A DNA stretch of 64,000 bases from Streptomyces sp. NBC_00353 (GTDB taxonomy: Bacteria; Actinomycetota; Actinomycetes; Streptomycetales; Streptomycetaceae), in NCBI RefSeq assembly GCF_036108815.1, contig NZ_CP107985.1:8491501-8555500 (forward strand), written 5' to 3'. Under the pieces are notes generated by a model, which searched no databases, was not told the origin of the DNA, and saw only the letters and a program-made list of their open reading frames with translations. Shown here one piece after another: positions 51,317 to 59,416 of this stretch. The position numbers were made by a program, and so were the translations under genes. Position 1 is the stretch's first letter. Every line of letters begins with the position of its first letter.

Positions 51317-52000
51317 CTACGCGGTGAAGCGGCCGGCGCGGCGGATCTCCGGGAAGTCGGTGGTCGCGCCGTCCAGCCCAAGGCCGCGAGCCAGGCGCAG
51401 ATGGTCCTGGGTGTTCACCACCCAGCCGATGACCTTCAGACCGTCGGCGTGCGCCTGCTCGACGACCTCCAGGGTGAGGCGGCGGATGTTCAGTACGAGC
51501 GTCGCCGCGCCCACCGCTTTGGCCCGGTCCACCACGTCGCTCTTCCACCGGCTGGCGACGAGCGCGGTCCGCACCCCCGGCACGAGTTGGGCGATCTCGG
51601 CGATCGCCTCGTCGTGGAACGACAACACCTCGACCCGGTCGACGAGATCGCGCCGCCGCATCACATCGGCCAGCGCCCGGGCGGCCGCCACATCCTTGAT
51701 CTCCGCCTGCACGGGGGAGCGCACGGCGTCGAGCACCTCCTCGAAGACGGGCACCCGCTCGCCCTGCCCGGCATCGAGTTCACGCAGCTCGGCGAGGGTC
51801 TTCTCGGCGATCAGGCCCGTGCCGTCGGTCGTACGGTCCACGTCGGCGTCGTGCATGACGGCGAGCGCGCCGTCCTTGCTCAGATGAAGGTCCAGCTCGA
51901 TGGCGTCCATTCCGGCCCGTTCGGCGTGGACGAACGACCGCAGAGTGTTCTCCGGCTCGACACCCATCACCCCGCGATGACCGATGGTGAGAAAAGTCAA
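51317..52000 (-). CDS. Glycerophosphodiester phosphodiesterase
   Basis: 227 aa GDPD TIM-barrel. The opening TIGHRG with catalytic His, PENTLRSF, then ELDLHLSKDGALAVMHD carry metal ligands and the second His. No signal peptide, so cytoplasmic hydrolysis of glycerophosphodiesters to glycerol-3-phosphate. TTG at 52000 is the only start that keeps the family N-terminus; GGAAGCGAG lies upstream. Confidence 0.9.
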   Translation of the reverse strand: MTFLTIGHRGVMGVEPENTLRSFVHAERAGMDAIELDLHLSKDGALAVMHDADVDRTTDGTGLIAEKTLAELRELDAGQGERVPVFEEVLDAVRSPVQAEIKDVAAARALADVMRRRDLVDRVEVLSFHDEAIAEIAQLVPGVRTALVASRWKSDVVDRAKAVGAATLVLNIRRLTLEVVEQAHADGLKVIGWVVNTQDHLRLARGLGLDGATTDFPEIRRAGRFTA

Positions 52001-52098
52001 GGCAATCTCGCTTCCGTCGACGGCGGCTCCCCGCGTGCTGCTCCTACCCACGCGGCAGTACGGCACTACAGTCTTGCGGCAATTCGGCACTCGGCAGC

Positions 52099-52224
52099 CT
52101 AGCGACCCGGCGCGAAGAGGTGAGCGGTCCCGCGCGGGGGAGCGGCGCCGTGACCCTGGATCTCGGCGGTGCCGAGCAGGAAACCCGTGATGACGGCTGC
52201 GACCAGGACGGCACGGATGCTCAC
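52099..52224 (-). CDS. Possible 41-aa membrane microprotein
   Basis: 41 aa from GTG at 52224 with GGGAG at 9 bases. One hydrophobic helix (AVLVAAVITGFLLG) and a short polar tail. No homologue comes to mind. Codon composition is coding-like but the length makes this uncertain. Confidence 0.4.
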   Translation of the reverse strand: MSIRAVLVAAVITGFLLGTAEIQGHGAAPPRGTAHLFAPGR

Positions 52225-52506
52225 GCGGAAAATCTCCCGTTGGCCGGGTGCAGCGACAGAGGGGGCGGGACGGCAGGCGGCGGGGCTGCGGGGGTGGGTG
52301 CCGTCCGTCCTACCGCCGGCGGCAGGTGCGCCGCGAGCCGTGTCACTCGTGCGTGGGCGCGCCGCGCGCGGCCTGAACGAACTGGTGTGCGAGTCGGGGT
52401 CGCCGTACCTCCCGCCCGGCCGACGGAAGCGGTCGCAGGGGCGGGGTATGACAGGAAAAATAGCGGTGACCATGGGGGGTCGACAGGATAATTTTCTGGG
52501 GCCCAC
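52225..52506. other. Intergenic region without a recognised gene
   Basis: GC-rich sequence between the 41-aa gene and the DUF6421 promoter. I find no ORF with a ribosome site, no long hairpin and no RNA gene. The last 60 bases turn AT-richer (a TAATTT at about 52490) as the promoter is approached. Confidence 0.4.
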
Positions 52507-52536
52507 TTGTCTCGAGGAACCGCACACGGATACGGT
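52507..52536 (+). promoter_or_regulatory. Promoter of the DUF6421 operon
   Basis: -35 TTGTCT and -10 TACGGT with an 18-bp spacer; predicted start near 52543, about 29 nt before the ATG at 52572. Confidence 0.55.
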
Positions 52537-52571
52537 TGCTTAACGCGAGGTTCTCCCGTGGAGGAAGTGTG

Positions 52572-53969
52572 ATGACGGAAATTCTTGTGCACGATGCCGC
52601 CCCCGGCGCGATAACTGCTGCCCGGCGGGTGGTTGAGCAGCCGGCCTGGCCTGCGCTCAAGAATGCCGTGGAGGAGATCCGCCCCTGGCAGTCGAAGGAC
52701 GGCTCGATCGACTTCGACGCCGACGGCGCGCCTTCCCCGGCCACCGTCCGGGCGACGCTGGACCGGGCGATCGCCGCGATCGAGGAGCTTGCCCCGCTGC
52801 TCCCGCACGACGCCGCGTACCACCGCGCCCTTGTCATGGACCTGCGTCGCTGGGCGGACGACGGCTTCGGCGTGCCGGACTTCCTGGACTCGCTGCTCGC
52901 CTTCCAGCCCGCCAAGGACCGCGCCGACGGCCTGCAGCACCTGGTCGTCTTCGCGATGTACACGCAGAACGGCAACCCGGACCGCAACCTCGAAGCGGTC
53001 GTGCTGCGGATGGTCTGGCCGGAGTGGCTCGCCGAGCTCGAGGCCACCCGTTATGACAACCCGCTGTTCTGCGGCATCACCTTCGAGGACTTCACCTCCG
53101 GCTACGACACCAACTCCGCGGTGCTCTTCCCGGAGACGATCGCCGTGCGCGAGGCGCCCGAGCGCTTCAGCTGGGGCGGCATCTTCTGTGACCGCGAGGC
53201 CGCTCGCTTCCGCCGTGTCACCGAGGCCTCCGTCGAACTGCTCGGGGTCGAGCTGCCCGAGGACATCCGCGACATGGTCGGCGACCAGCAGCGCTGCGAG
53301 CAGGCCTTCGTGCTCTGGGACATGGTCCATGACCGCACCCACAGCCACGGCGACCTGCCGTTCGACCCGTTCATGATCAAGCAGCGCCAGCCGTTCTGGA
53401 TGTACGGCCTGGAGGAGCTGCGCTGTGACCTCACCGCCTTCAAGGAGGCCGTGAAGCTGGAGGCCGACGGCTTCCCGCAGGGTCGCGATGTGCAGTACGC
53501 CGTGCTGTTCGACCGGATGTTCCGCTTCCCGGTCACCGGTGAGCGCGTCCGCAACTACGACGGTCTCGGCGGCCAGCTGCTCTTCGCGTACCTCCACAAG
53601 CACGACGTGGTCCGCTGGACCGACAACACCCTGAAGATCGACTGGGACCGCGCCCCGCAGGTCACCAACCAGCTCTGCGGCGAGATCGAGAAGCTCTACC
53701 GCGACGGCATCGACCGCCCGAAGCTGGTCCACTGGTTCGCCGCGTACGACCTGGTCTCGACCTACCTCGCCCCGCACCCCGGCTCCCGCTGGGCCAAGGG
53801 TCCGGACGCCCTGGACCTGACGCAGCCGCCGCGCAAGCTCGTGGACGACGTGCTTCCGGACGAGTTTCCCCTGAGCATGTTCTATGAGGCGCTCGCCAAG
53901 AAGCTGAAGCACGTGATCGCCTCCACCAAGGGGATCACCGCGGCCGACGCCGAGCAGGCAGCCGCGTGA
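52572..53969 (+). CDS. DUF6421-family protein
   Basis: 465 aa soluble protein of the Streptomyces DUF6421 family. It is rich in Trp, His and acidic residues; stretches such as WDMVHDRTHSHGDLPFDPF (about 257) look conserved and could bind a metal, but no enzyme motif is certain. GGAGGAAG precedes the ATG. It overlaps the SDR region and leads a run of four more genes with linked placement in the genus. Function unknown. Confidence 0.85.
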   Translation: MTEILVHDAAPGAITAARRVVEQPAWPALKNAVEEIRPWQSKDGSIDFDADGAPSPATVRATLDRAIAAIEELAPLLPHDAAYHRALVMDLRRWADDGFGVPDFLDSLLAFQPAKDRADGLQHLVVFAMYTQNGNPDRNLEAVVLRMVWPEWLAELEATRYDNPLFCGITFEDFTSGYDTNSAVLFPETIAVREAPERFSWGGIFCDREAARFRRVTEASVELLGVELPEDIRDMVGDQQRCEQAFVLWDMVHDRTHSHGDLPFDPFMIKQRQPFWMYGLEELRCDLTAFKEAVKLEADGFPQGRDVQYAVLFDRMFRFPVTGERVRNYDGLGGQLLFAYLHKHDVVRWTDNTLKIDWDRAPQVTNQLCGEIEKLYRDGIDRPKLVHWFAAYDLVSTYLAPHPGSRWAKGPDALDLTQPPRKLVDDVLPDEFPLSMFYEALAKKLKHVIASTKGITAADAEQAAA

Positions 53970-53995
53970 GCGCCCGTACCGAGGAGGCGATGGCC

Positions 53996-54763
53996 ATGAA
54001 CGCAAACGGCACGGGCAACGGCAACGGCATGCTCGAAGGCGCTGTCATCGCGGTCGCAGGAGCCGCGGGACCGGCGGGCCGTGCGACGCTGCTCAGGCTC
54101 GCGGAGGCCGGCGCGATCGTCGTCGCCTCGGACGCGGACCCCACCCGGCTGGCGGAGGCCGTCGACGCCGCGCGGTACGCCCACGGCGGCGCCACCGTCA
54201 CCGGCGACACGGTCGATCTGCTCGACCTCGCCGCCACCCGCGAATGGGCGGCCAAGACCGAGAAGGAATTCGGCCGGATCGACGGCCTGGTCCACCTCGT
54301 CGGCGGCTGGCGCGGCAGCGCCACCTTCGCCGAGACCGACCTCGCCGACTGGGATCTGCTGGAGAAGCTGCTGATCCGTACCGTGCAGCACACCTCGCTG
54401 GCCTTCCACGATGGCCTGCTGCGCAGCGACCGCGGCCGTTTCCTGCTGATCAGCGCGGCCGGGGCGAGCCAGCCCACCGCGGGCAACGCCGCCTACGCCG
54501 CGTCGAAGGCCGCCGCCGAGGCCTGGACCCTCGCGCTCGCCGATGCCTTCCGTAAGGCGGGGGGCGACGAAGGGCCGAGGACGGCGGCTGCGATCCTGAT
54601 CGTCAAGGCACTGGTGCACGACGCGATGCGCGCCGAGCGCCCGAATGCGAAGTTCGCGGGCTTCACCGACGTCAAGGAGCTGGCCGATGCCATCGCCGGC
54701 GTCTGGGAGCGGCCCGCCCCGGAAGTGAACGGAAAGCGTCTGTGGCTGACCCCGCAACCATAA
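53996..54763 (+). CDS. SDR-family oxidoreductase
   Basis: 255 aa from ATG 53996, which has GAGGAGG at 8 bases; a GTG at 53966 overlapping the DUF6421 stop would add 10 residues. The nucleotide motif is VAGAAGPAGRA (about 17), LVHLVGGWRG replaces the usual NAG strand, and the tetrad Ser and Tyr-x3-Lys are in LISAAGAS and YAASKAAAE. Dinucleotide motif and active site are intact. It overlaps the PLP enzyme by 22 bp. Substrate unknown. Confidence 0.87.
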   Translation: MNANGTGNGNGMLEGAVIAVAGAAGPAGRATLLRLAEAGAIVVASDADPTRLAEAVDAARYAHGGATVTGDTVDLLDLAATREWAAKTEKEFGRIDGLVHLVGGWRGSATFAETDLADWDLLEKLLIRTVQHTSLAFHDGLLRSDRGRFLLISAAGASQPTAGNAAYAASKAAAEAWTLALADAFRKAGGDEGPRTAAAILIVKALVHDAMRAERPNAKFAGFTDVKELADAIAGVWERPAPEVNGKRLWLTPQP

Positions 54764-55821
54764 GGACCGACGCGCGACGTCACCACGATCCGCAGGTGCG
54801 CGGTTTCGCCAGTGACAACTACGCGGGCGCCCACCCGGAAGTTCTCGCGGCCATCGCCCTGGCCAACGGCGGTCATCAGATCGCCTACGGCGAGGACGAC
54901 TACACCGAGCACCTCCAGCGGGTCATGCACAGCCACTTCGGCCCTACTGCGGAGGCGTTCCCGGTCTTCAACGGAACGGGCGCGAATGTCGTCTCCCTCC
55001 AGGCGATGACCGACCGCTGGGGCGCGGTGATCTGCGCCGAGTCCGCGCACATCAACGTGGACGAGGGCGGTGCCCCGGAGCGTGTCGGCGGCCTGAAACT
55101 GCTGACCGTCCCGACGCCGGACGGCAAGCTCACCCCTGAGCTCATCGACCGGCAGGCGTACGGCTGGGACGACGAGCACCGGGCGATGCCCCAGGTCGTG
55201 TCCATCACGCAGAACACCGAACTCGGCACGGTCTACACGCCCGACGAGATCCGCGCCATCTGCGAGCACTCCCACGAGCGGGGCATGAAGGTCCACCTCG
55301 ACGGGGCGCGGATAGCCAACGCCGCGGCGTCGCTGGACGTACCGATGCGCACGTTCACCAACGCGGTCGGGGTCGATGTCCTCTCCTTCGGCGGCACCAA
55401 GAACGGGGCGCTGTTCGGCGAGGCCGTCGTCGTCCTCAACCCGGACGCCGTACGGGCCATGAAGCACCTGCGCAAGCTGTCCATGCAGCTCGCCTCGAAG
55501 ATGCGCTTCGTGTCGGTGCAGCTGGAGGCGCTGCTCGCCCGCGACCTGTGGCTCCGCAACGCCCGGCACGCCAACGCCATGGCCCAGCGGCTGGCCGAGG
55601 GCGTCCGCGCGGTCGACGGCGTGGAGATCCTCCACCCGGTGCAGGCCAACGCCGTCTTCGCACGGCTGCCCCACGAGGTGAGCGAGCGGCTCCAGAAGCG
55701 CTTCCGCTTCTACTTCTGGGACGAAACCGCCGGTGATGTGCGCTGGATGTGCGCGTTCGACACCACGGAGGACGACGTCGACGCGTTCGTTCTCGCGCTG
55801 AAGGAAGAGATGGCCAAGTAG
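54742..55821 (+). CDS. Threonine aldolase/beta-eliminating-lyase-family PLP enzyme
   Basis: 359 aa fold-I PLP enzyme. FASDNYAGAHPEVL opens the domain like low-specificity threonine aldolases; the Asp of the PLP pyridine contact is in VHLDGARIANA (about 185) and the Schiff-base Lys in SFGGTKNGA (about 216). It would cleave threonine or a related beta-hydroxy amino acid to glycine and an aldehyde. GTG at 54742 has GGAAAG at 5 bases. Confidence 0.92.
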   Translation: MADPATIRTDARRHHDPQVRGFASDNYAGAHPEVLAAIALANGGHQIAYGEDDYTEHLQRVMHSHFGPTAEAFPVFNGTGANVVSLQAMTDRWGAVICAESAHINVDEGGAPERVGGLKLLTVPTPDGKLTPELIDRQAYGWDDEHRAMPQVVSITQNTELGTVYTPDEIRAICEHSHERGMKVHLDGARIANAAASLDVPMRTFTNAVGVDVLSFGGTKNGALFGEAVVVLNPDAVRAMKHLRKLSMQLASKMRFVSVQLEALLARDLWLRNARHANAMAQRLAEGVRAVDGVEILHPVQANAVFARLPHEVSERLQKRFRFYFWDETAGDVRWMCAFDTTEDDVDAFVLALKEEMAK

Positions 55822-55843
55822 CGCGAATTGTCGTATGGATATG

Positions 55844-55879
55844 CGGTCGATCGGAAAGTTATTGCCTTCCGGTCGACCG
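55844..55879. promoter_or_regulatory. 36-bp imperfect palindrome overlapping a promoter
   Basis: 15-bp arms (55844-55858 and 55865-55879, 13 of 15 pairing) around a 6-base centre, 22 bp after the PLP gene stop and covering the -35 of the next gene. It may be an operator or a terminator; the overlap favours the former. Confidence 0.5.
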
Positions 55880-55891
55880 CTTCCGTATGCT
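55862..55891 (+). promoter_or_regulatory. Leaderless-type promoter of the transglutaminase-like gene
   Basis: -35 TTGCCT and -10 TATGCT with an 18-bp spacer. The ATG at 55900 follows the -10 by 8 bases and there is no ribosome site. Confidence 0.6.
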
Positions 55892-55899
55892 CTGTGCGC

Positions 55900-56499
55900 A
55901 TGGAGCTGACACAGCAAGTCCCTGAGATTTCTGCCTATCTCGCTGCTGACGAGGCCATCGATCACGAGCATCCGCTCGTGAGGGACACTGCCGACCGCCT
56001 CCGCTCCGAGACTGTCGACGCATACTCATACGCGGTTGCGGCCTATGAGTGCGTACGCGACACCATTGACCACTCCGTCGACTCGGGTGATCTGCGGGTC
56101 ACCTGGCGGGCCTCCGACGTCCTGGCCACCCGCAACGGCATCTGCCACTCCAAGTCCCACGCACTGGCCGCCCTGCTGCGTGCGGCAGGCATCCCGGCCG
56201 CACTGTGCTACCAGGGTTTCACCGACGACAACGGGGATCCGGAGGTCCTGCACGGTCTGATCGCCGTGCGCCTGCCGGGACGGGACCGGTGGGACCGCCA
56301 GGACCCGCGCGGCAACAAGCCCGGTATCGACGCCCAGTTCTCGCTCGACGAGGAACGGTTGGCCTGGGCGACCGGACCGGGGTCCAATGGAGTGGACTAT
56401 CCAGTACTCTATGCAGTACCCCACCCTGCAGTTCTACGCGCAATGCAGTGCGCCGAGGACCGTACGCAGCTGTGGCGCACTCTCCCGACCGCGCTCTGA
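55900..56499 (+). CDS. Transglutaminase-like cysteine protease-fold protein
   Basis: 199 aa. The transglut_core triad is visible: Cys in ATRNGICHSKSHALAALLR (about 76-94), His in EVLHGLIAVRL (about 119) and Asp in RQDPRGN (about 138). Family members cleave or crosslink amides. The gene is probably transcribed from its own leaderless promoter and followed 23 bp later by the B3/B4 gene. Confidence 0.87.
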   Translation: MELTQQVPEISAYLAADEAIDHEHPLVRDTADRLRSETVDAYSYAVAAYECVRDTIDHSVDSGDLRVTWRASDVLATRNGICHSKSHALAALLRAAGIPAALCYQGFTDDNGDPEVLHGLIAVRLPGRDRWDRQDPRGNKPGIDAQFSLDEERLAWATGPGSNGVDYPVLYAVPHPAVLRAMQCAEDRTQLWRTLPTAL

Positions 56500-56522
56500 A
56501 CCGTCCCGAGGCAAGGCAGCCG

Positions 56523-57215
56523 ATGACTCCGACGCTCACCGTTTCCGACGACGTACGCACGCTCGCCCCCGGCTTCACCTACCTCGCCGTCGAGGCGCGC
56601 GGCCTGGTCAACGGGGAGAGCAACGAAGACAGTTCGGCCCTGCTCGACGATGCCACCCGACGGCTCGTCGCGCGGCTCGACGGCAGGGCGCCGCACGAGG
56701 CCCCTCATGTCGCCGCCTGGCGGGACACCTACACCGCCTTCGGCGCCAAGCCGTCCCGTACCCGCAACTCGGCCGAGGCTCTCGCCAGGCGGGCCCTCAC
56801 GGACGCCGGTCTGCCGCGGATCAACCTGCTGGTCGACCTCTACAACGCGATCAGTGTCGCCCATCTGATCCCGGTCGGCGGCGAGGACACCGACCGCATC
56901 AAGGGCGCCATGCGGCTGGTGCGCTCCACCGGCCAGGAGCCGTTCCGCACCGTCGCGGGTGGCGAGGAGACCGTGGAGCACCCCGAGCCCGGCGAAGTCG
57001 TCTGGTGCGACGACGAGGGCGTCACCTGCCGGCGGTGGAACTGGCGGCAGGGCGTACGCACCCGGCTCACCGAGGCGTCCGTCAGCGCGTTGTTCTTGCT
57101 GGAGAGCCTCGCCCCCATGACGATCGGCGAGCTCGAAGCCGCGGGCACCGAACTCGCCGAGTCGCTGGAGAAGCTCAGCCCCGGAGTGCGGATCACCGTC
57201 CGCACCCCGGAGTGA
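56523..57215 (+). CDS. B3/B4 tRNA-binding-domain protein
   Basis: 230 aa carrying the B3/B4 fold of phenylalanyl-tRNA synthetase beta chains (about 60-190; TYTAFGAKPSRTRNSAEAL, then RINLLVDLYNAISV). Stand-alone copies are thought to edit mischarged tRNA or bind amino acids. GAGGCAAGG lies before ATG 56523. The association with a threonine-aldolase-like enzyme and a transglutaminase-like protein recurs in the genus as far as I recall, without known purpose. Confidence 0.87.
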   Translation: MTPTLTVSDDVRTLAPGFTYLAVEARGLVNGESNEDSSALLDDATRRLVARLDGRAPHEAPHVAAWRDTYTAFGAKPSRTRNSAEALARRALTDAGLPRINLLVDLYNAISVAHLIPVGGEDTDRIKGAMRLVRSTGQEPFRTVAGGEETVEHPEPGEVVWCDDEGVTCRRWNWRQGVRTRLTEASVSALFLLESLAPMTIGELEAAGTELAESLEKLSPGVRITVRTPE

Positions 57216-57245
57216 CGTTTCAGCCGTGGCCGTGACCCGGTCGGG

Positions 57246-57968
57246 TCAGCTCGTCTCGCGCACCTCGGCGGCCGTCGGAGCCGTACCGCCGAGATGCGTG
57301 GGCACCCACCAGGTGTCGCTCGCGTCCTTCGGCCGCACCGGGTACGCGCGCTGGGCAGCTTCGAGAAGCTCCTGCACCCGCTCGCGGAGCCGCCGGGTGA
57401 TCGCACCCGCGTACTGGTCGGTGGGGGCTTCGACCGGCTCACCGACCCGGATCGTCACCGGGATGTGGCTGCGCTTGAAGTTGCGCGGCCGGCCCTTGGT
57501 CCAGATCCGCTGGGTCCCCCACAGCGCCATCGGGATCAGCGGTACGCCGGCCTCCTGGGCCAGTCGTGCGGCGCCCGACTTGAAGCTCTTCAGGGTGAAC
57601 GACTGGGAGATGGTCGCCTCGGGGAAGACACCGATGATCTCGCCGGACCGCAGCGAGGCGAGGGCGTGCGCATACGCATCCTCGCCCTGCTTCCGGTCGA
57701 CCGGAATGTGCTTCATGCCGCGCATCAGCGGACCGGAGACCTTGTGCCGGAAAACCGATTCCTTCGCCATGAAGCGGACCAGCCGCTTCTGCGGCAGAGC
57801 GGTCAGCCCGGAGAAGATGAAGTCGAGATAGCTGATGTGGTTGCTGACCAGTACGGCACCGCCGGTCTTCGGGATGTGCTCCGAACCCTGAGTGTCGATC
57901 TTCAGGTCCAGCGCCTTGAACATGGTGCGAGCGGCGCCGATGACCGGCCGATAGACGAGTTCTGCCAT
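57246..57968 (-). CDS. 1-acyl-sn-glycerol-3-phosphate acyltransferase (PlsC family)
   Basis: 240 aa. The HX4D motif NHISYLD is at about 43-49 with VFPEATIS (about 115) as the second substrate motif. It should transfer an acyl chain to lysophosphatidate at the membrane. ATG at 57968 begins the family-typical YRPVIGAAR segment; the outer start at 58061 adds a charged, unlikely extension. Confidence 0.9.
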   Translation of the reverse strand: MAELVYRPVIGAARTMFKALDLKIDTQGSEHIPKTGGAVLVSNHISYLDFIFSGLTALPQKRLVRFMAKESVFRHKVSGPLMRGMKHIPVDRKQGEDAYAHALASLRSGEIIGVFPEATISQSFTLKSFKSGAARLAQEAGVPLIPMALWGTQRIWTKGRPRNFKRSHIPVTIRVGEPVEAPTDQYAGAITRRLRERVQELLEAAQRAYPVRPKDASDTWWVPTHLGGTAPTAAEVRETS

Positions 57969-58186
57969 CTGGAGAAGACCCTTCTTCTGCGCCTGAGGAG
58001 GGTTCTCCCGGCGGAAGTTACGCAGCCGTAGGTTTTCGGCATTGCGCCGATCGTGCCCCATGTGCGTCGCGCTGGCCAGTCTCCGCGGCCACGGGGCGCG
58101 AGATTCTCGTCACGTGGAACGGCCGGGAATGCCTCTGCGTCCCGTGGTGCTGACCCTTTGCGAAGAGCTCTGACAGGAGGCCGAAG

Positions 58187-58513
58187 GTGGACGGGCAGAC
58201 ACATGCGAGAAGGCTGGATGCCGCCCAACTCGGCGCGGAATTGGGGGACCGGGCCACCCTTGTGCAGTTCTCCAGCGCCTTCTGTCAGCCCTGCCGGGCC
58301 ACCCGCCGCACCCTCGACGAGGTGGCGCGCATGGTCGATGGCGTCGCCCACGTCGAGATCGACGCCGAGGCGCATCTCACTCTCGTACGCGAACTCGACA
58401 TCAGCCGCACCCCGACGGTTCTGGTGCTCGACGCGACAGGCCGGATCGTCCGGCGGGCGGTCGGGCAACCACGCACTGTAGATGTCGTCGCAGCACTGGG
58501 GCACGCGATGTGA
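58187..58513 (+). CDS. Thioredoxin-family protein
   Basis: 108 aa. The active site is CQPC (FCQPCRATR, about 33-36) rather than CGPC, the cis-Pro is in SRTPTVLVLD (about 74), and the fold length is standard. GTG at 58187 follows AGGAGG at 6 bases. It lies 76 bp before a leader peptide and flavin reductase; the altered CxxC should shift its redox potential. Confidence 0.88.
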   Translation: MDGQTHARRLDAAQLGAELGDRATLVQFSSAFCQPCRATRRTLDEVARMVDGVAHVEIDAEAHLTLVRELDISRTPTVLVLDATGRIVRRAVGQPRTVDVVAALGHAM

Positions 58514-58549
58514 CGGACCGTGATGCATCTCCCACATTGCGGAACCTAC

Positions 58550-58579
58550 TTGACTGCACCCACCACGCATCGTCAGTCT
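58550..58579 (+). promoter_or_regulatory. Promoter of the leader peptide and flavin reductase
   Basis: -35 TTGACT and -10 CAGTCT with an 18-bp spacer; the leader ATG at 58586 follows by 6 bases, so the leader is probably translated from a leaderless mRNA. Confidence 0.55.
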
Positions 58580-58585
58580 GACGCT

Positions 58586-58666
58586 ATGCCGCCGGAACTC
58601 CTTCTCTTCGGCCGGGCCCACGTGGACCTGGCCCGCAACGCGAGTGCGCGCTGTCCGGGTGCCTGA
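58586..58666 (+). CDS. Cys-type regulatory leader peptide (26 aa)
   Basis: 26 aa reading MPPELLLFGRAHVDLARNAS then ARCPGA. The R-x-HVDL-x-R-x-x-S-x-x-C-P pattern is that of the short actinobacterial leader peptides placed before sulphur- and cysteine-related genes. A small hairpin overlaps its stop codon. It precedes the flavin reductase by 43 bp and may attenuate it in response to cysteine charging (inference). Confidence 0.75.
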   Translation: MPPELLLFGRAHVDLARNASARCPGA

Positions 58667-58672
58667 GCACCC
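58657..58672 (+). terminator. Hairpin overlapping the leader-peptide stop
   Basis: GGGTGC/GCACCC with a 4-base loop that contains the TGA. A ribosome at the Cys/Pro codons would melt or permit it, as in an attenuator; no T-run follows. Confidence 0.45.
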
Positions 58673-58709
58673 ACGGCCCCGTACGCCTCCCTCGCAGAAG
58701 GACACCTCC

Positions 58710-59216
58710 ATGACGGCTTCGCCCGAGCTCGGCACCGCCCGCACGGCATCCCCCGACCTCCTCCGCTCCGTCTTCCGGCAGCACGCCGCCGGTGTCGCCG
58801 TGATCACCGCCGCCGGTGACCGGCCGGTCGGCTTCACCGCCACCTCCCTGAACTCCGTCGCCGCCGAGCCGCCGCTGATCTCCTTCGGCGTGGGGACCTC
58901 GTCGTCCAGCTGGCCGGTCGTGGCGGAGGCCGAGCACGTCGGCGTACACATACTCGGCGAGCACCAGCAGGAACTGGCCGCCACATTCGCGCGCAGCGGC
59001 GCCGACCGGTTCGGCCCGTCCACCTATTGGCGCAATGGGCCGGAAGGAGTGCCGGTGCTCGACGGAGTGCTGGCGTGGCTGGTCTGCCGCGTGGTGGCGC
59101 GCATCCCGGCAGGCGACCACCGGATCGTGATCGCGGAGGCCGTTGTCGGCGATCCGACCGGAGCCGGCCGTCCGCTCCTCTACCATCAGGGCCGTTTCAC
59201 GGCGCTGCGGGACTGA
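58710..59216 (+). CDS. Flavin reductase-like (FMN-binding) protein
   Basis: 168 aa flavin_reduct domain: QHAAGVAVITAAGDRPVGFT, then TSLNSVAAEPPLISFGV, are the FMN-binding strands. NAD(P)H:flavin oxidoreductases of this type feed two-component monooxygenases. AAGGA precedes ATG 58710. Given the Cys-type leader it could supply reduced flavin to a sulphonate or sulphur-compound monooxygenase elsewhere (inference). Confidence 0.9.
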   Translation: MTASPELGTARTASPDLLRSVFRQHAAGVAVITAAGDRPVGFTATSLNSVAAEPPLISFGVGTSSSSWPVVAEAEHVGVHILGEHQQELAATFARSGADRFGPSTYWRNGPEGVPVLDGVLAWLVCRVVARIPAGDHRIVIAEAVVGDPTGAGRPLLYHQGRFTALRD

Positions 59217-59416
59217 GACATCCCAGGCGGCGCTTGGGCGCCGAGCGTCGGCTAGGTCACAGTCAAAGCGCTTGCTTATGGGTGACGCACTGGGTGTACT
59301 GACGAGTAATATTTCGCTCGGAGCGTCGGTCGCCCCGACCGGAATCCGCCCCATCAGGCGCCTATGCTGCGTGCATCAAGGCAGCCCAGAAATGACGATG
59401 CAGTAGGAGAGCCGGC

